Source of the DNA: Aureimonas ureilytica
GTDB taxonomy: Bacteria; Pseudomonadota; Alphaproteobacteria; Rhizobiales; Rhizobiaceae
Assembly (NCBI RefSeq): GCF_001475935.1
Contig: NZ_LDQA01000014.1
Location: 1 to 64,000 of the forward strand
Direction: 5' to 3'
Length of the DNA: 64,000 nucleotides
In this document: one piece after another, positions 57,653 to 64,000 of the stretch
Numbering within the stretch: the first letter of the stretch is position 1
Layout: each line of letters begins with the position of its first letter
Program-made: the position numbers and the translations under genes
Notes under the pieces: model-generated
What the model was told of the DNA's origin: nothing
Databases searched by the model: none
What the model saw: the letters and a program-made list of their open reading frames with translations, nothing else

Positions 57653-59164
57653 CTAACGCTCCCAGTCCGCTTCCGCCTCCAGGGCCGCCTTATCTCGCTT
57701 GCAGGTGACGATGGCTTGGCCGCCTCGATTGTCCGTCAGCCGCAAGGCGAAATTCTTGTCGGACGTCGAGCCGTCCATTTCGGCCTCCGCGATCTCCTCG
57801 GCATGGCCGACATAGCGAAGGCTGGTGCCGAAATGCGCGCTCCAGAAGAAGGGGACGTCCTCGAAAGGCTCGCTGTGTCCGAGCAGGACGCGGGCGACGT
57901 GCTGGCCTTGGCGCTGGGCATGAACCCAGTGTTCGATCCGCTGGCGTCCCTGCCCCGCACGCGCCGGAAGGTTGGCGACGTCGCCGGCCGCGAAGATGCC
58001 GGGTGCGGATGTGCGAAGATTGGAGTCCACCCGAATACCGCCTCCTTCCTCGTCCGAAGCCAGTTCTAGGCCGGCGGCCGATGCCAGATCGACGCGCGGC
58101 GCGACGCCCAGGCCGAGCACCACGAAATCCACGTCAAGGCGAATGCCGTCTTCCAGAACGGCGGTGCGGCCATCATAGGAGTGGACGTTCCCCTGATGGA
58201 AACGGACGCCGTTCTCCTCGTGAAGGGCGCGAACCATCCGCCCGACATCCGCGCCCAACACCTTGCGCAGCGGGATGTCGCCAGGCGCGACCACATGGAC
58301 TTCGACCTTGCGGGCGCGCAGCGAAGCGGCCGCCTCCAGCCCGATGAAGCTGGAGCCGACGACCAGGGCCGTTCGACCCTCCCGCGCTTGTGCAATGATT
58401 GCATCGGCGTCCGCGAGGCTGCGAAGCACATAAACGTTTTCGCGCTCGAAACCCGACGTGTCTGCTCGCTTCGGCGCGGCGCCGGTGGCGATCACCAGCG
58501 CGTCGTAAGGCAAGGTTCCGCTCTTCAGCGAGAGGGTTTTGGCCTCCGCGTCGATGGACAGGACCTGCTCGCCACTGCGCAGCGTCACGCCGCTTTCGCG
58601 CAGGAACTCGGCCTCGGCCATGGCCACGCCGGGGCGGTCCTTCTTCCCGGCGAGATATTGCTTGGAACAGAATGTCCTGTCGTAGGGCGCGTCCCTCTCC
58701 TGGTCGATGAGAGTGACATGCGCGCCCGCGCCACGCTTGGCCAGTTCATGGGCGCAGGCAAAGCCCGCTGCGCCCGCCCCCAGGATCACGATTCGCTCGG
58801 GCAGTCGCCGCTCCAGTTGTGGGGGTTGGGCAGAGATTTTCTCGCCCACGACGATTTGCCCGTCGCGCTCTTCGACACGGTAGCAGGACAAGGGCGCGAA
58901 AGCCGGTGCGGCAACGGCCTCGCCCGTATCGGCGGAAAAACGCGCATGATGCCAGGGGCAGCGGATTTCGCCATGCGCCAGCAGGCCCGTATCCAGCATG
59001 GCGCCGAGATGCGTGCATTTGGCCGAGAAGGCGCGCAGGCCCGCTTCGCTCCGCACGAGGATCACCGGCGCTTCGCCCACGGTGCCGCGCATCATCGCGC
59101 CGATCGCAAGCTCCGCCGAGGCGATGCCTTTCGCGAAGTCCGGTCCCTTGTCCTTCTCGGCCAT
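57653..59164 (-). CDS. Rieske/FAD-NAD(P) oxidoreductase (AIFM3/ferredoxin-reductase-like)
   Basis: A 503-residue protein from ATG 59164 (AAGGA upstream). The N-terminal Rieske domain has KCTHLGAML and CPWHHARF, giving Cys-x-His and Cys-x-x-His ligands for a 2Fe-2S cluster. Then come VILGAGAAGFACAHEL (FAD), IATGAAPKR, LVVGSSFIGLEAAASL (NAD) and FAAGDVANLP, the order of ferredoxin/rubredoxin-type reductases, and a C-terminal reductase domain (WSAHFGTSLRYVG). The fusion passes electrons between NAD(P)H and an iron-sulfur centre. It is divergent from the SDR gene (59165-59329 is the shared promoter region). Confidence 0.9.
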   Translation of the reverse strand: MAEKDKGPDFAKGIASAELAIGAMMRGTVGEAPVILVRSEAGLRAFSAKCTHLGAMLDTGLLAHGEIRCPWHHARFSADTGEAVAAPAFAPLSCYRVEERDGQIVVGEKISAQPPQLERRLPERIVILGAGAAGFACAHELAKRGAGAHVTLIDQERDAPYDRTFCSKQYLAGKKDRPGVAMAEAEFLRESGVTLRSGEQVLSIDAEAKTLSLKSGTLPYDALVIATGAAPKRADTSGFERENVYVLRSLADADAIIAQAREGRTALVVGSSFIGLEAAASLRARKVEVHVVAPGDIPLRKVLGADVGRMVRALHEENGVRFHQGNVHSYDGRTAVLEDGIRLDVDFVVLGLGVAPRVDLASAAGLELASDEEGGGIRVDSNLRTSAPGIFAAGDVANLPARAGQGRQRIEHWVHAQRQGQHVARVLLGHSEPFEDVPFFWSAHFGTSLRYVGHAEEIAEAEMDGSTSDKNFALRLTDNRGGQAIVTCKRDKAALEAEADWER

Positions 59165-59329
59165 GCGTCGCATCCTTGTCTGGAATTCTTCCAGCAAAGA
59201 GCGGAGCCGGCCAACAGGTTCCGTCATCAGCCAAAGAGCCCCCCCAACCACTTTCGAAACCTTTGGCCTTCCGCCAAGTGCTAGCGCGTCGTAGAGCGCG
59301 CGGCATCTCACGCGTGCAAAGGAGCATTC

Positions 59330-60094
59330 ATGACGAAGCTGGTTGTAATCACAGGCGGAAATACCGGCATCGGGCGTGGTCTCGCATTGGCCTTCGCCGC
59401 ACAGGCCTATGCTGTCGCCGTCAGTTACAAGGCGGATGCGCAGGCCGCCGCTTCGCTCGTCGCCGAGATCAAGGCCATGGGCGGCCGGGCGCTGGGCCTC
59501 GAATGCGACGCGGGACGCTCGGCAGAGGTCTCGGCCTTCTATGACGAGATCGAGCGCTGGCATGGCGGCGCGCCGGATGTCGTGGTCAACAACGCGGGGC
59601 TGCAGACCTGGAGTTCGCTGCTCGACCTTGCGGAGGAAGATTGGGACCGGGTCATCCAGACCAATCTGAAAGGCACGTTTCTCAATACCCAAGCGGCCGC
59701 GCGCCGACTGATCGCGGCTGGAACGGGCGGCTCGATCGTCAATATCGGCTCGGGCTGCAACAAGCTCGCCTTCCCCCGGCTCGTGGACTACACGGCGTCC
59801 AAAGGCGGCATCGAGCAGCTGACCAAGGTGTCGGCCACTGAGCTCGGCCCTTACGGCATTCGCGTCAATTGCGTGGCCCCCGGCGCCATTTTGAACGAGC
59901 GCACCCTGCAGGAAGCGCCGGACTACGCAGCCAGCTGGGGCCGCATCACGCCGCTGCGCCGCGCCGGCACGGTGGACGACATCACCGGACCCGTCCTCTT
60001 CTTCGCCAGCGAGGCCGCCGCTTTCGTCACGGGCCAGACGCTCTGGGTGGATGGCGGCGTCTTCACGCAGGCCAATTGGCCCCAGGACGCCTGA
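59330..60094 (+). CDS. SDR-family dehydrogenase
   Basis: A 254-residue classical short-chain dehydrogenase. It has VVITGGNTGIGRGLALAF (TGxxxGxG cofactor site), VVNNAGLQ, SIVNIGSG (Ser region), DYTASKGG (catalytic Tyr-x-x-x-Lys) and RVNCVAPGAI, ending with VTGQTLWVDGG. The pattern around the motifs is like glucose 1-dehydrogenase and 3-oxoacyl reductase members. Beside a sugar importer and a FadR-type regulator it probably oxidises an imported sugar or polyol; the substrate is not evident. Confidence 0.9.
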   Translation: MTKLVVITGGNTGIGRGLALAFAAQAYAVAVSYKADAQAAASLVAEIKAMGGRALGLECDAGRSAEVSAFYDEIERWHGGAPDVVVNNAGLQTWSSLLDLAEEDWDRVIQTNLKGTFLNTQAAARRLIAAGTGGSIVNIGSGCNKLAFPRLVDYTASKGGIEQLTKVSATELGPYGIRVNCVAPGAILNERTLQEAPDYAASWGRITPLRRAGTVDDITGPVLFFASEAAAFVTGQTLWVDGGVFTQANWPQDA

Positions 60095-60102
60095 GACCGA
60101 CA

Positions 60103-60127
60103 AACTGGCGAACTCATTATACCAGTT
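60103..60127 (+). promoter_or_regulatory. Candidate GntR/FadR operator before the ABC importer genes
   Basis: AACTGG (60103-60108) and CCAGTT (60122-60127) are 6-bp inverted arms around 13 bp that include ATTATACCAG. FadR-subfamily operators are commonly TGGTATACCA-like. TTGACG follows at 60126. Binding by the regulator at 56379 is inferred. Confidence 0.4.
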
Positions 60128-60129
60128 GA

Positions 60130-61185
<1,056 letters not shown>

Positions 61186-61249
61186 CCCGACAGGCGGGCG
61201 GCGCAACATGCCGCCCGCATCGTCGGCTCGCCCGATCCGGAGGCTTCGC

Positions 61250-61897
61250 ATGTCTCTTTTCCGCAAACTGCCCTTCGTCGCTCTCGGTTTCGCGCTCGCG
61301 CTGACCGGCTGCAAGTTCATCGAAACGGCGGAGCTTGCCGCCCGCAAGGAAGCGGCCGCCAAGCCGAAGGCGGGCGTCGGCGCAACCGCCATGTGGGGAG
61401 CCCAGGTCGTCCCCTATTTCAGCGAAAAGGCCCATCCCTTCGCCGAGGTTCGCCCCGCCATCGCGGCCGATCTCGACGCCGCCGGCCGAAGCTTCGGCTA
61501 TCGCGAGGTGCAGGAAGGTGCGCCCTGGAACTTCGCCGTGCGCGTGAAGGGCACGGTGATCGCGGCCAACACGCAGTCGCGCGCGGCCACCGCCGAACTC
61601 GACACGGACGGCGACGGCAAGGGTGACGTCACGCTCCAGCTTGGCCCCGTCATCAAGGGCACCTCGATCCGCGACGTGCTGCCCTTCGTCTCCTTCACGC
61701 AATACAGCAATCAGATCGAATATGCCGACGTCGCCAAGGCCTTCAACAATCAGGCCTACGAGACGGCGCTGAAGGACCTGCCGCGCGACAAGCTGGTGGG
61801 CGCAAGCGTCGAGGCGACGGGCGTCTTCACCATGAAGACCAAGGGCGACAAGATCGTCCTAACCCCGGTTCTGGTCTCCCTCGGGGGCGGCGCATGA
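61250..61897 (+). CDS. DUF2291 lipoprotein of the sugar transport operon
   Basis: A 215-residue protein from ATG 61250 (CCGGAGG upstream). The start has a lipobox, LALTGCKF, so it is lipid-anchored in the membrane. The body (WGAQVVPYFSEKAHPFAEVRPAIAADLDAAG in pieces, then VTLQLGPVIKGTSIRDVLPFVSF and FNNQAYETALKDLP) matches DUF2291, a family of unknown function encoded inside ribose-type ABC operons. It overlaps the ATPase gene by 4 bp. It probably assists the transporter in the periplasm. Confidence 0.85.
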   Translation: MSLFRKLPFVALGFALALTGCKFIETAELAARKEAAAKPKAGVGATAMWGAQVVPYFSEKAHPFAEVRPAIAADLDAAGRSFGYREVQEGAPWNFAVRVKGTVIAANTQSRAATAELDTDGDGKGDVTLQLGPVIKGTSIRDVLPFVSFTQYSNQIEYADVAKAFNNQAYETALKDLPRDKLVGASVEATGVFTMKTKGDKIVLTPVLVSLGGGA

Positions 61898-63474
61898 GCG
61901 CGGCGTCGCAAGACCACGAGATCGTGCTGTCGGTCCGCAACGCGACCAAGGTCTATCCGGGCACGCAGGCGCTGAAGGGCGTCGATTTCGACGTGCGCAA
62001 GGGCGCGGTGAACGTTCTCGTGGGCGAGAACGGCGCGGGCAAATCGACCCTCATGAAGATCATCGCCGGCGTCGAGCAGCCGACGACGGGCGAGGTGATC
62101 GTCAACGGCGAGCCCGTCACCCTCTCGGGCACGGCCGACGCCGCGCGGTACGGGATCGGCATCGTGTTTCAGGAACTCAACCTCTTCCCGAACATGACGA
62201 TTGCCGAGAACATCTTCATCGGTCGCGAGAAGACGCGGCTGGGCATCGACATCGACAAGCAAGCACAGGCCAAGGCCGCGAGCGCGCTGCTGCGCCGGTT
62301 GGAGCATTCCAACGCGCCGGACACGCCGGTCGCGGACCTGCGCATCGGCGAGCAGCAGATCGTGGAGATCGCCAAGGCCCTGTCGCAGGATGCGCGCATC
62401 CTGATCCTGGACGAGCCGACCTCCGCCCTTTCGGCGGCCGAGGTGGAAATCCTGTTCGGCGTCATAACCGAGTTGAAGGCCCAAGGGGTCGCCATCGTCT
62501 ATATCTCGCATCGGCTGGAAGAGCTGGTGCGGATCGGCGACTACATCACCGTCCTGCGGGACGGGCGCATCACCGGCGCGCAGCCGATGACCGATGTGGA
62601 CGTGCCCTGGATCGTGCGCGCCATGATCGGTTCGGCCTCGAAGGACTTCGCCAAGACCGTGGATCATGCCTATGGCGGCGAGGTCTTAAGCGTCGAAGAC
62701 ATGACCTTGCCGCGCAAGGGCGGCGGCTTCGCGGTGGATCACGTGTCCCTGTCTTTGCGAGCCGGCGAGATCGTCGGCATCTATGGGCTGATGGGCGCGG
62801 GGCGCACGGAGCTGTTCGACTGCATTATCGGGCGCGAGCCGCTCGCCACCGGCCGCATAGTGCTGGACGGGAAGGAGCTTCACGACAAGACGATCCACGG
62901 GCGCATCCAGCGCGGCATCACGCTGATCCCGGAGGATCGCAAGGCGGAGGGTCTCGTGCAGATCCTCTCCGTCACCGAAAACATGACCATGTCGAGCTTG
63001 GCCGCCTTCACCAAACTTTTTCATCTCGACGTGAAGGCCGAGCGCGGTGCCGTCCGCGAGTTCGTGCGCAAGCTCGCGGTCAAAGTCTCCTCGCTGGACA
63101 ATCCGGTCTCTTCCCTTTCGGGCGGCAATCAGCAGAAGATCGTCATCGGCAAGGCGCTGATGACGGGGCCGAAAGTGCTCCTGATGGACGAGCCCAGCCG
63201 TGGCATCGACATCGGCGCGAAGGCCGAGATCTTCCGCGTCATGCGCGAGCTGGCCGCCCAGGGGCTCGGCATCCTCTTCGTCACCTCCGACCTCGAAGAG
63301 GTCATGGAGCTGTCGGACCGTATCATCGTCATGTCCAACGGCCGCGTCACGGGCGAGCGCTCGCGCGACGGGGCCACCGAGCCCGAGATCGTCGCGCTCT
63401 CGGCCGCCGGCCATGGCCTGTCCCCTGCCCCAACCAAGTCCGTTTCGTCCCGTCCCGCTGGGGAGCTTCACTGA
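61894..63474 (+). CDS. Sugar ABC transporter ATPase (RbsA-like, duplicated)
   Basis: A 526-residue protein with two ATPase halves. The first has GENGAGKST (residues 44-52), VFQELNLFPNMTIAENIFIG, LRIGEQQIVEIAKALS and ILDEPTSAL. The second has EIVGIYGLMGAGRTELFDCI (altered P-loop, as normal for RbsA), SLSGGNQQKIVIGKAL and LLMDEPSRGIDIGAKAEI. The protein energises import of a sugar of the ribose type. It overlaps the permease gene by one base. Confidence 0.95.
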   Translation: MSAASQDHEIVLSVRNATKVYPGTQALKGVDFDVRKGAVNVLVGENGAGKSTLMKIIAGVEQPTTGEVIVNGEPVTLSGTADAARYGIGIVFQELNLFPNMTIAENIFIGREKTRLGIDIDKQAQAKAASALLRRLEHSNAPDTPVADLRIGEQQIVEIAKALSQDARILILDEPTSALSAAEVEILFGVITELKAQGVAIVYISHRLEELVRIGDYITVLRDGRITGAQPMTDVDVPWIVRAMIGSASKDFAKTVDHAYGGEVLSVEDMTLPRKGGGFAVDHVSLSLRAGEIVGIYGLMGAGRTELFDCIIGREPLATGRIVLDGKELHDKTIHGRIQRGITLIPEDRKAEGLVQILSVTENMTMSSLAAFTKLFHLDVKAERGAVREFVRKLAVKVSSLDNPVSSLSGGNQQKIVIGKALMTGPKVLLMDEPSRGIDIGAKAEIFRVMRELAAQGLGILFVTSDLEEVMELSDRIIVMSNGRVTGERSRDGATEPEIVALSAAGHGLSPAPTKSVSSRPAGELH

Positions 63475-64000
63475 TGTCGGCCCAATCGCTTGCAGCCGCG
63501 CCCGGCGGAAACGACGCCTCGCTCACGCTTCTTCTCCTGAAGGCGCGCACCTTCATCGCGCTGATCGCGGTGATCGTTTTCTTCTCCTTCGCCGCGCCGA
63601 ACTTCCTGTCGACGGCCAACCTCATCATCATGTCCGAGCACGTGGCGCTGAACGCGTTCCTGGCCATCGGCATGACCTTCGTGATCATCACCGGCGGCAT
63701 CGACCTCTCGGTCGGCTCCATCGTCGGCCTGTGCGGGATGGTGGCGGGCTATCTCGTCTTGAACGGCGTGACGCTCGATTTCACGGGCTACACCGTCTTC
63801 TTCAACACGTTCGAGATCATCTTCTTGACCCTCGGCGTCGGCGTTGCAGTGGGCGTCGTCAACGGGCTTCTGATCACGCGCCTCAACGTCGCGCCCTTCA
63901 TCGCGACGCTCGGCACGCTTTATGTCGCGCGCGGCATGGCGCTGCTCTCGTCCGATGGCGCGACCTTTCCGAACCTGCGCGGGTCCGAAGAATGGGGCAC
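63474..64000 (+). CDS. Sugar ABC transporter permease (RbsC-like), 5' part
   Basis: Open to the right edge (175 codons seen). From ATG 63474 the protein has ARTFIALIAVIVFFSFAAPNFLS, LNAFLAIGMTFVIITGGIDLSVGSIVGL and GVVNGLLITRLNVAPFIATLGTLYVARG, the conserved GGIDLSVGS and ATLG elements of the BPD_transp_2 permeases for ribose, xylose and related sugars. Fourth gene of the importer operon. Confidence 0.93.
   Translation, partial: MSAQSLAAAPGGNDASLTLLLLKARTFIALIAVIVFFSFAAPNFLSTANLIIMSEHVALNAFLAIGMTFVIITGGIDLSVGSIVGLCGMVAGYLVLNGVTLDFTGYTVFFNTFEIIFLTLGVGVAVGVVNGLLITRLNVAPFIATLGTLYVARGMALLSSDGATFPNLRGSEEWG

Noticed and set aside
61623-61633. A further GTGACGTCACG copy in the DUF2291 gene
   Set aside because: It is a single copy inside a host coding region and is probably chance; the three clustered prophage copies are the notable case.

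Overview
The window comes from a GC-rich alphaproteobacterium, most likely of the order Hyphomicrobiales (Rhizobiales). The evidence is an Omp2-type porin, an ExoP-like polysaccharide co-polymerase beside a GH16 glycanase, a DUF3572 protein, a short conserved protein at 57275-57643 of a type I associate with this order, and a ribose-type ABC operon with a DUF2291 lipoprotein. I cannot assign a genus from sequence alone.

Layout. Positions 1-649 hold the start of an FAD monooxygenase gene and its likely MarR regulator, separated by a run of 7-bp tandem repeats. About 877-38630 is a damaged temperate tailed-phage genome. It has regulators and small genes (0.9-9.3 kb), a packaging block of small terminase, GpA-type large terminase, gpW-like joiner and portal (10.9-15.5 kb), an inserted cargo block (15.5-20.8 kb), remnants of head and tail genes (20.9-24 kb), a primase-helicase with an origin-like region (24.4-28 kb), RuvC-like nuclease, holin, endolysin and dNTP pyrophosphohydrolase (28-30.3 kb), small secreted and regulatory genes (30.4-34.8 kb), a phage DNA sliding clamp (34.9-36 kb) and a tyrosine integrase (36.6-38.4 kb). 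The right end carries the 3' half of a tRNA-Thr(CGU) gene as attR. The prophage looks unable to make virions: the portal has an in-frame stop, the prohead protease is fused by deletion to the end of a tail gene with no capsid, tail-tube or tape-measure genes left, and the Rha antirepressor is frameshifted. A DUF4238 cargo gene also has a stop at codon 19.

The most interesting part is the cargo block between portal and prohead protease. Two translationally coupled genes (20212 to 17604, minus strand) encode a HARE-HTH protein with a C-terminal domain resembling a degenerate NUDIX fold, and a helical-repeat protein ending in a CHAT (caspase-like) protease domain with visible His and Cys motifs. 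I propose a sensor-protease abortive-infection module kept by the decaying prophage. Beside it lie a probable PD-(D/E)XK nuclease and two unknown genes. A second theme is a phage-encoded beta clamp together with three prophage proteins carrying peptides that resemble clamp-binding motifs.

Positions 38.8-51.7 kb form a polysaccharide locus: GT4 and GT2 glycosyltransferases, secreted GH16 glycanase, Wzx-like flippase, Wzy-like polymerase, UDP-galactopyranose mutase, further glycosyltransferases and an ExoP/Wzc-like co-polymerase whose kinase domain lacks a P-loop. Positions 52-64 kb hold tRNA-Ser(GCU), a chemoreceptor, a porin, a FadR-type regulator, a Rieske/FAD reductase, an SDR dehydrogenase and a sugar ABC importer that runs off the right edge.
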